From: Krasilnikoviella flava
Lineage (GTDB): Bacteria; Actinomycetota; Actinomycetes; Actinomycetales; Cellulomonadaceae
Direction: 5' to 3'
Length of the DNA stretch: 64,000 nucleotides
Assembly: GCF_900167525.1 (NCBI RefSeq)
Contig: NZ_FUZQ01000007.1
Location: 1 to 64,000 of the forward strand
Shown here: in pieces, positions 1-7,508 of the stretch
Position numbering within the stretch: the stretch's first letter is position 1
Layout of the letters: each line of letters starts with the position of its first letter
Notes under the pieces: generated by a model
Seen by the model: only the letters and a program-made list of their open reading frames with translations
Told to the model about the DNA's origin: nothing
Database searches by the model: none
Position numbers and translations under genes: made by a program

Positions 1-28
1 TGAATCGCCCTGGGTCTGATGGAGGCTC
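1..28. repeat. IS3 element terminal inverted repeat (left)
   Basis: Bases 1-15 (TGAATCGCCCTGGGT) match the reverse complement of 1351-1365 exactly. A second identical block, TGGAGGCTC (20-28), matches the complement of 1338-1346. The orfB stop codon lies just inside it at 32-34. Confidence 0.93.
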
Positions 29-31
29 TGG

Positions 32-1006
32 TTATTTGATCTCGGCCAGGGCCCTCGACCCCTGCTGGGTAGCGTAGAGGGCGCTCTCGAACTCGGCGGG
101 CGGGACGTCACCGAGGTAGCCGTGCAGGCGCTCGGTGTTGTGCCAGTGGACCCACCCCAGGGTCGCGAGCTCGACGTCCTCGACGCTCTTCCACGGTCCG
201 GGTCGGGCGGGTCCGCGGATGAGTTCGGCCTTGTAGTAGCCATTGACGGTCTCGGCTAACGCGTTGTCATACGAGTCGCCCACCGTCCCGATCGACGGAA
301 CCGCGCCGATCTCGGCCAGTCGTTCGCCGTAGCGCAGGCTCGTGAACTGAGATCCGGCGTCGCTGTGACACCTCAGTCCCTCGAGGTGGGTGCCGCGAGA
401 CCACCGGGCCATCTCGATCGCGTCCAGGACCATCGTGGTGCGCATGTGCGCCGCGACCCGCCATCCGACGATCATGCGCGAGTAGGCGTCGATGATGAAG
501 CACACGTAGGCCACGCCGGCCCAGGTCGGCACGTAGGTCAAGTCGGTGACCCACAGCTCGTTCGGCGCCATGGCGTTAAAGTCCCGACCGACCAGGTCCG
601 GATGCCGCGGCACGCCCTCGGCCGCCTTGGTGGTGCGGACCCGCTTGGTCCGCCGGGCACCTTCGATGCCCTCGGCGCGCATCAACCGGGCAACCTGGTC
701 CCGACCGATCTCCAGCCCGGCCCGGCGGGCGGCCTTCCACAGCTTCCGTGCGCCGTAGACCCGGTAGTTGTCATCCCACAGCGCCCGCAGCCGCGGGCGC
801 AGCTCGGCGTCACGCAACGCCCGCGCCGAGGCAGGGCGCTTCTTCGCGGCGTAGTACGTGCTCACAGCCACCTGCACCCCTGCCGCGCGCAGCACGGTGC
901 AGATGGACTCGACTGTGAGCCGCGCCCCGTCGACGACATCGCCACGGTTGGCGTCGATGAACGCCACTACCTCTTGTGCTGGCGGTCGAGCTCCGCCCCG
1001 AAGAAA
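32..1006 (-). CDS. IS3-family transposase OrfB (DDE integrase), made by -1 frameshift from OrfA
   Basis: This is the catalytic subunit of the IS3 transposase, which cuts and joins DNA at the element ends. The protein has an HTH_21-like segment (YRVYGARKLWKAARR) followed by an rve integrase core. The D, D and E residues are visible in the contexts WVTDLTYV, CHSDAGSQF and NALAETVNGYYK. The frame is open upstream to 1141 without a convincing start. In the overlap, the minus-strand sequence GAGTTTCTT (1001-1009) offers a TTTC slip site at about 1003-1006, where a -1 shift from orfA enters this frame; the coordinate given begins there. This would produce the usual OrfAB fusion. Family assignment is firm; the exact slip site is inferred. 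Confidence 0.9.
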   Translation of the reverse strand, partial: FLRGGARPPAQEVVAFIDANRGDVVDGARLTVESICTVLRAAGVQVAVSTYYAAKKRPASARALRDAELRPRLRALWDDNYRVYGARKLWKAARRAGLEIGRDQVARLMRAEGIEGARRTKRVRTTKAAEGVPRHPDLVGRDFNAMAPNELWVTDLTYVPTWAGVAYVCFIIDAYSRMIVGWRVAAHMRTTMVLDAIEMARWSRGTHLEGLRCHSDAGSQFTSLRYGERLAEIGAVPSIGTVGDSYDNALAETVNGYYKAELIRGPARPGPWKSVEDVELATLGWVHWHNTERLHGYLGDVPPAEFESALYATQQGSRALAEIK

Positions 1007-1311
1007 CTCGCAGCCCGCTTCAAGATCTCGTTCGCGCGCCGCAGCTCCCGGTTCTCCTGCTCCAGCTCCTTGATCCGCCGGGCCTCGCTCGCGGGCACCC
1101 CGGGCGCGTAGCCGTCGTCGATCTCGGCCTGCTTGACCCACTGGCGCACCGACTCCACGCCGTAGCCCAGCTGCGAGGCGACCCGCTGCACCGTGCCGTG
1201 CTCGGTCCCCAGCTCCGCCCGCAGGGTGCGCACCATCCGCACCGCCGCGGCCTTCTCCTCATCCGAGTACCGCCGCGTCTGCGGCTTCCCGGGCGTCTGC
1301 TCCTTCGGCAT
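967..1311 (-). CDS. IS3-family transposase OrfA (HTH, leucine zipper)
   Basis: OrfA is the DNA-binding and regulatory subunit of the IS. The N-terminal half shows a helix-turn-helix (RYSDEEKAAAVRMV ... GVESVRQWVKQ). A C-terminal leucine-zipper-like helix follows (IKELEQENRELRRANEILKRA), expected for dimerisation. I chose the ATG at 1311, giving an MPKEQ start. An upstream start at 1347 would lie inside the terminal inverted repeat and is less likely. The last 13 codons overlap the orfB frame, where the frameshift is expected. Confidence 0.88.
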   Translation of the reverse strand: MPKEQTPGKPQTRRYSDEEKAAAVRMVRTLRAELGTEHGTVQRVASQLGYGVESVRQWVKQAEIDDGYAPGVPASEARRIKELEQENRELRRANEILKRAASFFGAELDRQHKR

Positions 1312-1333
1312 GGCTCCATCCTCGTTTCCAAGG

Positions 1334-1780
1334 TCAGGAGCCTCCAAGAAACCCAGGGCGATTCAAGGCGATGGCTGCGATCGCTGACAGCCCCCCGAGC
1401 CAGGTGGCCACGAGCACGTTCATACGGTTGCTCTTAGCGGCGATCATGACCTGGGCGACGAGCAGGTCTGCGGTCTGCTCGTCTGGAAGGCCGGCGACCC
1501 GTGCCATCTCCAGGATCGAGTCGGTGTCCGGCTCGTCGAGGCTTGCTACCAGCCACATCACAATCAGTAGCAGGCCAGATGCGGCGAGCAGGAAGGCTGC
1601 GACGACGGCTTGGCCTGCCGTTTGGGCGACCTGCCACGCGCTCGCGTCGATCGCGGCGGCGATCCCCACCGTGAAGGTGCAGGCAAGCCTCATTCCGTCA
1701 ACAGTCCACCGCTGCGCTTCGAGCCTGCGCTCTGCCAGCCGATTCAACTCCTGGCCAAGCGCGTTCGACGTGATCGGCAT
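1334..1780 (-). pseudogene. Small membrane protein truncated by the IS3 insertion
   Basis: About 138 residues of a host or island gene are followed by 10 residues encoded by the IS end (starting within the Leu codon that spans the 1365/1366 junction), then a stop at 1334. The N-terminus is a charged amphipathic stretch (LNRLAERRLEAQRWT). Two hydrophobic helices follow at about residues 28-50 and 55-80, then a polar segment, then a third hydrophobic stretch at about 120-137, where the IS cuts in. This TM-TM-cytosolic-TM layout occurs in many small accessory-region membrane proteins, including some two-helix effectors of nucleotide-signalling defence systems. That resemblance is architectural only. 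The missing 3' part should lie beyond window base 1. Confidence 0.7.
1338..1365. repeat. IS3 element terminal inverted repeat (right)
   Basis: Mirror of the left end. It lies upstream of orfA and is read through by the truncated host gene that enters from the right. Confidence 0.93.
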
Positions 1781-1956
1781 CTGCTCCCCTAGTTCCGCGT
1801 CCTCCTGCGTACCTTAGAAGCGGGGCGGCGCCTCATCGTCGGAGGCGCGCAGGCGAGGTTCCGGCGGTCGGAGGGCTGCCTCACCGGGCGGCGTGGCGAG
1901 CAATGTTGCCGCGCCGGTCTGTCAGGAGTGTGGGTTGGCTCCGGGTCGTGGACGGG

Positions 1957-2292
1957 CTAGTACCCGCACTGCTCCAGGACGTAATCAGTGAGGCTGCCGG
2001 CGTCGACCTTGAGCCCGTCGACCTCGGGGTCGTCGAGCCAGATCGGGTCAAGGTCGGCGTAGCCCTGACCCTTTGCCAGGCCGTTCAGGGCATACAACTC
2101 CCCGTCGGCCTTGACGATGATCGCGTTTCCTTCGCCGCACATGTAGGTCACGCTGTCCACGCTCAGTGGCCAGTCCCAACCCTCCTCCGCCGCGATGTCG
2201 GCGCTGATCACGTCGTCCTCGCCGCCACCCGAGCACCCGCTCGCCAGGCCCGCCGAAAGTGCTGCAACCAGCAGCCAAGTCGCTCGCTTCAC
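1957..2292 (-). CDS. DUF2511-like secreted lipoprotein
   Basis: A short signal peptide ends in the lipobox LASGC, so the mature protein should be lipid-anchored on the outer face of the membrane. The rest (about 90 residues) resembles DUF2511 proteins: a WPLSVDS motif, two cysteines (MCGEG and the C-terminal EQCGY) and the segment YALNGLAKGQGYADLDPIW. The function of the family is not known. I chose the GTG at 2292, which gives a KRATWLLVAALS signal core; a TTG at 2304 is the alternative. It is an isolated gene, with about 175 unassigned bases between it and the truncated membrane protein. Confidence 0.72.
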   Translation of the reverse strand: MKRATWLLVAALSAGLASGCSGGGEDDVISADIAAEEGWDWPLSVDSVTYMCGEGNAIIVKADGELYALNGLAKGQGYADLDPIWLDDPEVDGLKVDAGSLTDYVLEQCGY

Positions 2293-2359
2293 TGGGCAAG
2301 GCAATCATGCAAGCCATTTGGGAGCGGCGCTCTGGCGGGGTGAAATCTGGTACGGAGGC

Positions 2360-2776
2360 TTACTGCCCCGCCCGGCCTAGTCGCGGACGTCTGGGGATGG
2401 TCCGGTAGACGTCGCTCGCGCGGAGCCAGACGTACAGCTCGGTCGCTCCCTGCGCGGCCCCAACTTCGATGACGGCGACCTGCACGTGGCCCTTGGTCCA
2501 GCGCACGGCCTCAGCCGGCATGAGCTCCTCGTGCGTGGGCCAGAGCAGGCGGACGATGACGGGGATGCTGCCCTGCGGCTTGAGCGGGACGTGGGGAGGC
2601 CGCTCGGCGTTGAGCGGCCTCCGGATGCGCCAGTCCGAATCAGCGTCCGGTCGCTGCCAAGTCTTGCCCTCAGCCTCTCGCTCCACGAGGCGAGCGTAGA
2701 ACGTGTGTTCGAACAGCCTGAAGCCATGCGCCGAACGGCGCCCGGCGTCCGACCGCTCGGTACCCCCACATGCCAA
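2360..2776 (-). CDS. Conserved hypothetical protein, start uncertain
   Basis: The 138-residue frame has a protein-like composition (RLFEHTFYARLVEREAEGKTW, then PVIVRLLWPTHEE and AVRWTKGHVQVAVIEV). It ends in a basic tail and has the feel of a small beta-rich protein. I do not recognise a named family. It overlaps the 3' end of the upstream gene by 107 bases in another frame. The apparent TTG start at 2776 lies beside a GGGGG run (about 2771-2775), so the true start is unclear. A one-base change in that run would join this frame to the upstream gene. Confidence 0.5.
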   Translation of the reverse strand: MACGGTERSDAGRRSAHGFRLFEHTFYARLVEREAEGKTWQRPDADSDWRIRRPLNAERPPHVPLKPQGSIPVIVRLLWPTHEELMPAEAVRWTKGHVQVAVIEVGAAQGATELYVWLRASDVYRTIPRRPRLGRAGQ

Positions 2777-3308
2777 TGCCGCCCCCTCGTGGAGCGCCGG
2801 CCAGCTCGTCCGAGATGGCCTGTTCCATGACGCCCTTCGTGACGAGGAAGTCGTGCTCCTGCTCAGTCGCGTAGTCCCGGTTCCCCTCAGTCGGGTTCTC
2901 GATCTCCATCAGGTCCGCCTCGACCAGGCGCCGTAGGCCGGTCTCGTACCACAGCACGGCCTGAGTCACGCGATCCGAGGCGTACGCCGTGAGCCTGGCC
3001 TGCACGTGCGGCGGGAGCCGAGCGTCGTAGAGGAACGCCCGAAGCCCCTCGGAGGTGTCACCAGTGACCGTGCCTCCGATGACGCCAAGGAGCCGACTTC
3101 GCGCTCCGTGCGACCACACAAGGATCTCCTCGTAGAGTTCGGCGCGCTTCGCCCAGAGCCGGTCGTCATTCGCCATCTCGCGCTGCGCCTTGAGCGTGCG
3201 CTTCTGGGTCCGGGCGTTGACGAACGGCCCGACGAGCCCGACCAGCAGGGCTACGCCTGCGGCAGCCAAAGCTACCCAGGTCTCAGGCTTGAGGTCGGGT
3301 ACGTTCAT
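2670..3308 (-). CDS. Hypothetical membrane-anchored protein
   Basis: About 212 residues from the ATG at 3308 (MNVPDLKPETW). One N-terminal transmembrane helix (VALAAAGVALLVGLVGPFV) is followed by a basic stretch and a helical soluble domain (RTLKAQREMANDDRLWAKRAELYEEILVWS). This layout, a single helix plus a coiled cytosolic region, is common in uncharacterised actinobacterial proteins. No catalytic motif is seen. The C-terminal 35 residues, read across the next gene's frame, are Arg/Gly-rich and may be out of frame. An ATG at 3326 is an alternative start. Probably a cytoplasmic protein tethered to the membrane; function unknown. Confidence 0.55.
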   Translation of the reverse strand: MNVPDLKPETWVALAAAGVALLVGLVGPFVNARTQKRTLKAQREMANDDRLWAKRAELYEEILVWSHGARSRLLGVIGGTVTGDTSEGLRAFLYDARLPPHVQARLTAYASDRVTQAVLWYETGLRRLVEADLMEIENPTEGNRDYATEQEHDFLVTKGVMEQAISDELAGAPRGGGIGMWGYRAVGRRAPFGAWLQAVRTHVLRSPRGARG

Positions 3309-3456
3309 GGACAGATGGTGCCGCATCGCGCCGACAGGCGCTCCGAAACGGGGGAACCTGATGCGGACCTGCGTAGTAGAACGTTGGTAACTCGCATTGC
3401 AAGCGTGCTCCCTTCTCACCGATCAGGCGTTTGCCTCCGCGAACTTTCGGGGCGGT

Positions 3457-4359
3457 TCAGAAAGGGGGTTCATCCGGCATGGCTGGTTGTTCGGGTAAGC
3501 GAGATGGCTCGTCGGCGAAGGTGGAGGCGGGCGCGGTCTCGCGCGCTAGCAGGTGGAGGGTTCGAGCAAGCGCCACGGCGGATTGACCGGAAGCGAACGC
3601 TGCCGTCCTCGGCGCCGTGGCCGAGTGCGTGGCGGCGTTGGCGAGGGACCATGAGCGGTTGAACCATGCGCGCAGTTGCTCAAACGACGGTCCGGCCAGC
3701 CTGGCACTGATGATCTGATCAAAGCGAGCCTTAGCGTCCCCACGCTTCGGTACCTCGGTGCCATCTGGGCACATGGACTCGTCGTAGACAAGATTCACGG
3801 CGTCCTTGAGGATCTCGCGCGATCGGCGACCCACGTCCTGCCACTGGTCCAGGTCGCGGGCCGATCCGTACTCGGCGACAAGACCTGCGATTCGCGACTC
3901 TAGTGGCGCCCACCTGGCCTCAGTCGTGAGCGCCACGTCCAGCAGCTCGTGACTGTCGCCCATTCTTTCAAGTTCGGCCTGTACGGGTTCGTATGACTCC
4001 CTCAGCAGAGAGCGGCGCTCCCTGTAGGTCCCAAGTTCGGAGCAGCGATCCCACCAAGCACTTAAGTCTGACCAGGGGAACGGGTCGTTGACTCCCCGCT
4101 GTCGCAATGCCGCTCGAATCCTGTGCGCACGTTCGCGGTAGCGCCGGTCTGCGTCCTTGTCCTTAATGCTCACCTCATGGCGCGATACTGCAATGAGGAG
4201 GTCGAACTGGCGCTCCATGAGGGCTACCAGACCATTGGTAGTGGAGGAATCAGGGTCCGGGCTAGGGTCCTTCTCGGGTTGAGCGAAGACGGACGGCCCC
4301 CAGGGACCCGCGCTCGCCCCGGACGGGGGAGAGGCTGTTCCCCAGGGATCAGTGGTCAT
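3457..4359 (-). CDS. Hypothetical helical protein
   Basis: About 300 residues. The first 45 are Pro/Ser/Gly-rich and probably disordered. A predicted helical region follows (LMERQFDLLIAVSRHEVSIKDKDADRRYRER), then a long all-helical body. Near the C-terminus, RSWSLANAATHSATAPR followed by a hydrophobic helix recalls HEPN-like or abortive-infection C-terminal regions, but a canonical R-x4-6-H motif is absent, so this stays a weak suggestion. The ATG at 4359 (MTTDPWG) was preferred over the one at 4389 because the upstream ten residues look non-native. No partner gene is obvious. Confidence 0.6.
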   Translation of the reverse strand: MTTDPWGTASPPSGASAGPWGPSVFAQPEKDPSPDPDSSTTNGLVALMERQFDLLIAVSRHEVSIKDKDADRRYRERAHRIRAALRQRGVNDPFPWSDLSAWWDRCSELGTYRERRSLLRESYEPVQAELERMGDSHELLDVALTTEARWAPLESRIAGLVAEYGSARDLDQWQDVGRRSREILKDAVNLVYDESMCPDGTEVPKRGDAKARFDQIISARLAGPSFEQLRAWFNRSWSLANAATHSATAPRTAAFASGQSAVALARTLHLLARETAPASTFADEPSRLPEQPAMPDEPPF

Positions 4360-4537
4360 GCCGCCCACGGTAGAGCGCCTGACCGACACCGACGCGCAGA
4401 CCTGTGGATGAATTCGGCGGCCCGGCGCGGTCCGGTGCCACGTCCTTCCGTCCCGGCGCTACCGCGCCCGCCACCTTCGTCCGGCATCTGGGTCGGAGAA
4501 CTCCCTCCCCACCGAAGTAAGAGGTACCTGGCCGGTG

Positions 4538-5245
4538 TCAGGCCGCACGGACCAGGCCGACTGACTCCATGTCCCGGATTGCACGGTCTACCAGCGTTCG
4601 GGACATGCCGACGGTTTGAGCGATGTTCTGGTGGCGCTCTCCGCGCCTGTGCATGGACAGGATGAGCGCGAGGTTGTCGCGTGTGCGCTTGGACTGCGGG
4701 TGTGTGCTCGCGAGCGTGCTGAGGATGTCGAGTTCGTCGGCCTCGGCGTCGGTCAGTTCGCGGAGCATGACCACGTTGTCCGTGCGCCACACGTCGCCGT
4801 CGGGCGTGCTCACGGGGACGGTGCGGGCGTGAGTGCTCGCCACGATGAGGCCGGCGAGGTTCTCTAGAGCCGCGAGAGCAGCGACGGGAGCCAGGGCGAC
4901 GACGACCGTGCCGATGAAGGGCTGTGCGGCCCCAGGTACGCCCAGGGAGTGCGCCGCATTGCCGAGCAGCGAGACCAGCGTGAAGGACGCCAGCAGGAAC
5001 CATGAGAACCGCGCGGACTGTCCCCGTGCTCGGCGCACGAGTGCCGACAGGCTGTACACGACGAGGGCGACGTCGAGCATGACGGGGACCGCCCACGACA
5101 GCCAGCCGGGGACTCTGGCCCAACCGGCCACGTCGACCAGCGCGTTGAACGACAGCGCGAACGAGGCGAGGAAGACGAGAGCCGTGCCCGTCGAGATCGC
5201 AAGGATGACCGGGAGGGAGTCAGGGTTGAGGCGAGGGTTGCTCAC
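4538..5245 (-). CDS. DUF2637 (Spd/transfer-associated) membrane protein with C-terminal HTH
   Basis: Residues 1-135 contain about four hydrophobic helices with the DUF2637 pattern (ALSFNALVDVAGWARVPGW ... AVPVMLDVALVVYSL). The C-terminal 60 residues form a helix-turn-helix (RTRDNLALILSMHRRGERH ... MSRTLVDRAIRDME). DUF2637 proteins are typical of actinobacterial plasmids and integrative elements, often beside replication or spread genes. The GTG start at 5245 overlaps the stop of the upstream gene (GTGA), with an AAGAAGGA ribosome site about 10 nt before it, so the two are translationally coupled. Together with the next two genes this suggests a remnant integrative element. Confidence 0.8.
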   Translation of the reverse strand: MSNPRLNPDSLPVILAISTGTALVFLASFALSFNALVDVAGWARVPGWLSWAVPVMLDVALVVYSLSALVRRARGQSARFSWFLLASFTLVSLLGNAAHSLGVPGAAQPFIGTVVVALAPVAALAALENLAGLIVASTHARTVPVSTPDGDVWRTDNVVMLRELTDAEADELDILSTLASTHPQSKRTRDNLALILSMHRRGERHQNIAQTVGMSRTLVDRAIRDMESVGLVRAA

Positions 5246-5571
5246 TCGTCGTCATCCTTCTTCGCGGAGTTGATGGCGGTGTGGGTCGCCACGACCCACG
5301 TGGTCGTGGTGGAGATGGTCAGTTCCGCGAGGACGGCTGCGAGCTGCCGGGCGGCGAGGTGTGGCGGGACGTCGGTAAGGATGCGCTCGTAGACCTTCTG
5401 GGCGCGCTTCACGACCCTGTCGGAGGCAGCCTTGGCGACGTCACGGTCGATGACGCCCGAGTTCAGGCTAGCGAAGGTGATCTCACGGACGGCGCTGCTC
5501 ATGATCTCGTCGAGGTGGATGAACGCGGCGTTCACCTCATCGGTGAACGTCCGGGTCTGGTGGGTGCTCAT
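5242..5571 (-). CDS. Small hypothetical protein of the integrative-element cluster
   Basis: 109 residues, predominantly helical (SAVREITFASLNSGVIDRDV ... DRVVKRAQKVYERI), with an acidic end (KKDDDE). A good AAGGAG ribosome site lies just before the ATG at 5571. Its stop overlaps the start of the DUF2637 gene, so it is the first cistron of a coupled pair. No domain is recognised; a small accessory or structural role for the element is the most that can be said. Confidence 0.65.
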   Translation of the reverse strand: MSTHQTRTFTDEVNAAFIHLDEIMSSAVREITFASLNSGVIDRDVAKAASDRVVKRAQKVYERILTDVPPHLAARQLAAVLAELTISTTTTWVVATHTAINSAKKDDDE

Positions 5572-5593
5572 GGGTTACTCCTTAGTTGGTTGG

Positions 5594-6181
5594 TCAGGCA
5601 GGGAGGTCACGGCGGCACAGGGCGCAGTAGGCGGAGCCTCGCGGCTCGCCGTGCGAGCACTCGTGGTGAGGAGAAGCGTCACGACGGGGAAGCGTCGGGA
5701 GACTTCCCCGTGAGGGGGAGGAGGCTTGCAGCGAGTTCCGGATGGCAGGGCGACGACGCTTGCCGAGCACGAACGACAGGCCCACAACACGACGTCGTGT
5801 CACTGCCCGTCGCGCCTCGACGGCGGCGTCCTTCATCGAGCGAGCAATGCCAACGAGGGCCAGGACCGCGCCTTTGGCGATGCGCACGTGCGATGGGACG
5901 CACTTGCCGGCGACGACGCCGCCACGGCGCCAGATGATGAGCCCTCGCGCCTCGAGCTCGGACAGGCGGGACCTGACCCAACGCTCGGAGTAGCCCGAGG
6001 CGTCCGCGAGCTGGGGGGCGGTCACCAGGCCCTCGCCCGAGCCGTAGGGGAGCAGGTCGACCAGGGCGCGGAGCATGGCCCGCGTGCCCTTGTGTTCGGA
6101 ACCGGAGATCTCGCCCCAACCAGCACGGGCAAGGCTGGTCATGATGTCGCGCGTGGGGGCGTGAGCAGTAAGGTGGGGCAC
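5594..6181 (-). CDS. Winged-helix protein of plasmid/integrative-element type
   Basis: 195 residues. A winged helix at about residues 45-100 (VTAPQLADASGYSERWVRSR, then LSELEARGLIIWRRGG) resembles the DNA-binding domain found in small proteins of actinobacterial plasmids, often next to DUF2637 genes. A basic middle follows (ARRAVTRRRVV ... GKRRRP). The C-terminus, CSHGEPRGSAYCALCRRDL, has Cys/His residues that could bind zinc. The GTG at 6181 is supported by a GGGAGGT site 8 nt upstream. A replication or copy-control role is inferred only from the neighbour and fold. Confidence 0.65.
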   Translation of the reverse strand: MPHLTAHAPTRDIMTSLARAGWGEISGSEHKGTRAMLRALVDLLPYGSGEGLVTAPQLADASGYSERWVRSRLSELEARGLIIWRRGGVVAGKCVPSHVRIAKGAVLALVGIARSMKDAAVEARRAVTRRRVVGLSFVLGKRRRPAIRNSLQASSPSRGSLPTLPRRDASPHHECSHGEPRGSAYCALCRRDLPA

Positions 6182-6200
6182 GTCGGGCTACCTCCCGGCC

Positions 6201-6458
6201 ATGCCCCCGAGCCGTTGCAGCGGCTGCGGGGGCTTCTTCGTGGGTAGCGACAGCGGATTGGCCTACAGCGGGACCCCGCTCGCCGACGTGCTGCGTGCTC
6301 AGGCGCAGGACGTGCGTGAGTCGGGGCGCCGGGCCTTGATGGAGGCCGGCGGCAAGAAGGAGGTCGCGATGCTCGTTCCCGTGGTCTTCCTCATCCTGCC
6401 GATCACCGTCGTCTTCGCCGTGTTCCCGTCCCTCGCGACCCTCCAGATCGGCCTCTGA
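6201..6458 (+). pseudogene. TadC-like (T2SS F domain) C-terminal remnant at the island boundary
   Basis: From about residue 22, the 85-residue frame matches the C-terminus of TadC, the inner-membrane platform protein of Tad/Flp pili. Seen are TPLADVLRAQAQDVRESGRR, then KKEVAMLVPVVF followed by a hydrophobic helix ending ATLQIGL. A full TadC has about 250-300 residues with several membrane helices, so most of the gene is absent. The first ~20 residues (MPPSRCSGCGGFF) are unrelated and come from the island side. The breakpoint should lie at about 6235-6265, just after an imperfect hairpin (6204-6232). The genes that follow are the rest of the Tad locus. Confidence 0.75.
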
Positions 6459-6517
6459 GCATGCCTGCCGACCTCCGTCCCCGCCGCCACCGCGCGGTGC
6501 CACCGAAAGGACCGACC

Positions 6518-6706
6518 ATGCACGACGAGACCGAGAACCTGCCGCCGCGCCACCCCGAGGCCGACGACCCGGAACGTGGCGACGTGCCCGGCTGGGTGCT
6601 TGTGACGCTGATGACGGCAGGCCTGGTCGTCGCCCTGTGGGCGATCGCCGGGCCGCTGCTGGAGGACGCGTTCACCCAGGCGATCTCGAGCGTCACGGGT
6701 CGCTGA
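6518..6706 (+). CDS. Small Tad-locus membrane protein (Flp-like)
   Basis: 62 residues: an acidic/proline-rich N-terminus and one C-terminal hydrophobic helix (GWVLVTLMTAGLVVALWAIA), then a short amphipathic tail. Flp pilins and their accessory proteins have this size and layout, and its place between tadC and tadE supports a pilus role. I chose the ATG at 6518, which has GAAAGGA about 8 nt upstream; a frame-opening ATG at 6461 lacks this. It ends one base before the start of the VOC gene. Confidence 0.68.
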   Translation: MHDETENLPPRHPEADDPERGDVPGWVLVTLMTAGLVVALWAIAGPLLEDAFTQAISSVTGR

Positions 6707-6707
6707 G

Positions 6708-7122
6708 ATGGCGATCGGCCGGCTGCACCACCTGGTGATCGACTGCCCCGACCCCGCCGCCCTGGCGGCGTTCTGGTCGGCGGTGCTCGGCCAGGACGTC
6801 ACGTACGCCGACGACGACTTCGCCGTCGTCGCGCCCAGCGACCGGCACTCCGGCCTCGCGTTCCAGCGCGCCCCCGACCACCGGCCGCCGGACTGGGGCG
6901 ACCCGGTCCGGCCGCAGCAGATGCATCTCGACGTGATGGTCGACGATGGTCGACGACGTGGCCGAGGCCCACGGCTGGGTGCTCGCGCTGGGAGCCCGTC
7001 GGCTGACGGGCGCCGTGCCGGGCGCGGGCCACGGCGACGTGTACGCGGACCCGGCGGGCCACCCCTTCTGCCTGATCCCGCGCCCGGCGTGGGCGTCGCC
7101 GGTCGCGGAGGAACGGGCGTGA
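6708..7122 (+). pseudogene. VOC/glyoxalase-family protein, frameshifted by a 10-bp tandem duplication
   Basis: Residues 1-78 are a typical VOC/glyoxalase-like N-terminus (IGRLHHLVIDCPDPAALAAF ... VTYADDDFAVV). The sequence GATGGTCGAC occurs twice in tandem (6935-6954). The extra copy shifts the frame, after which translation is Arg/Gly-rich nonsense. In the original frame the protein continues sensibly (VAEAHGWVLALGARRLTG, then YADPAGHPFCLIPRP) to a TGA at 7120-7122. That stop would overlap the tadE start as GTGA. As sequenced, the shifted frame runs on into tadE in frame, giving a 266-codon chimera. It is either a recent mutation or an assembly error. Confidence 0.82.
6935..6954. repeat. 10-bp tandem duplication (GATGGTCGAC x2)
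   Basis: Two adjacent copies at 6935-6944 and 6945-6954. Removing one copy restores a full-length VOC protein, so the duplication is the mutation responsible for the frameshift. Confidence 0.9.
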
Positions 7123-7508
7123 TCTCGAAGGTCGCGCGCGACGAGGAGTCCGGGTCGGCCGTCGCCGAGTTCGTCATGGTCTCGGCGCTGGTCCTCGCGC
7201 TCTTCCTCGCCGTGGTGCAGGTCGCGCTGGCGATGCACGTGCGGGCGCTCGCGATCGATGCCGCCGCCGAGGGCGCCCGGGTCGCGGCGCGTGCCGACCG
7301 GGACCTGGCGAGCGGTGCCGTGCGCACGCAGGAGCTGCTCTCTGCCGCGCTGGGCGCCAGGTACGGGGACGACGTGTCCGTGCGCCGGGCCGTCGAGGGC
7401 GGTCTCGACGTCGTGGAGGTGACGGTGCAGGTGCCGCTGCCCGTCGTGGGGCTGATCGGCCCGTCGGGCGTGCTCACGCTCGAGGGTCACGCGCTGGAGG
7501 AGATGTGA
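7119..7508 (+). CDS. TadE-like pilus pseudopilin
   Basis: 129 residues from the GTG at 7119. A short polar leader with the TadE signature (ESGSAVAEFVMVSALVLALF) is followed by one membrane helix and an extracytoplasmic domain. TadE-type pseudopilins are processed by a prepilin peptidase and support Flp pilus assembly or secretion. The start would overlap the stop of an intact VOC gene, so translation was probably coupled; with the frameshifted VOC frame it is read in frame instead. The stop overlaps the next gene's GTG. Confidence 0.82.
   Translation: MISKVARDEESGSAVAEFVMVSALVLALFLAVVQVALAMHVRALAIDAAAEGARVAARADRDLASGAVRTQELLSAALGARYGDDVSVRRAVEGGLDVVEVTVQVPLPVVGLIGPSGVLTLEGHALEEM

Larger units (their letters stand above)
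1..1365 (-). mobile_element. Complete IS3-family insertion sequence
   Basis: The element is bounded by near-perfect 28-bp terminal inverted repeats (1-28 and 1338-1365, 3 mismatches; the outer 15 bases are identical) and carries the two overlapping frames typical of IS3: orfA (HTH plus leucine zipper) and orfB (DDE integrase) on the minus strand. The ends begin TGA and end TCA. The left end coincides with window base 1, so a target-site duplication cannot be tested. Both frames are open and the DDE triad is present, so it looks intact and potentially active. The right end lies inside a small membrane-protein gene, truncating it. Confidence 0.93.

Noticed and set aside
4356-5123. Minus-strand Arg/His-rich frame of 255 codons
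   Set aside because: Shadow of the DUF2637 gene in another frame; no domain.
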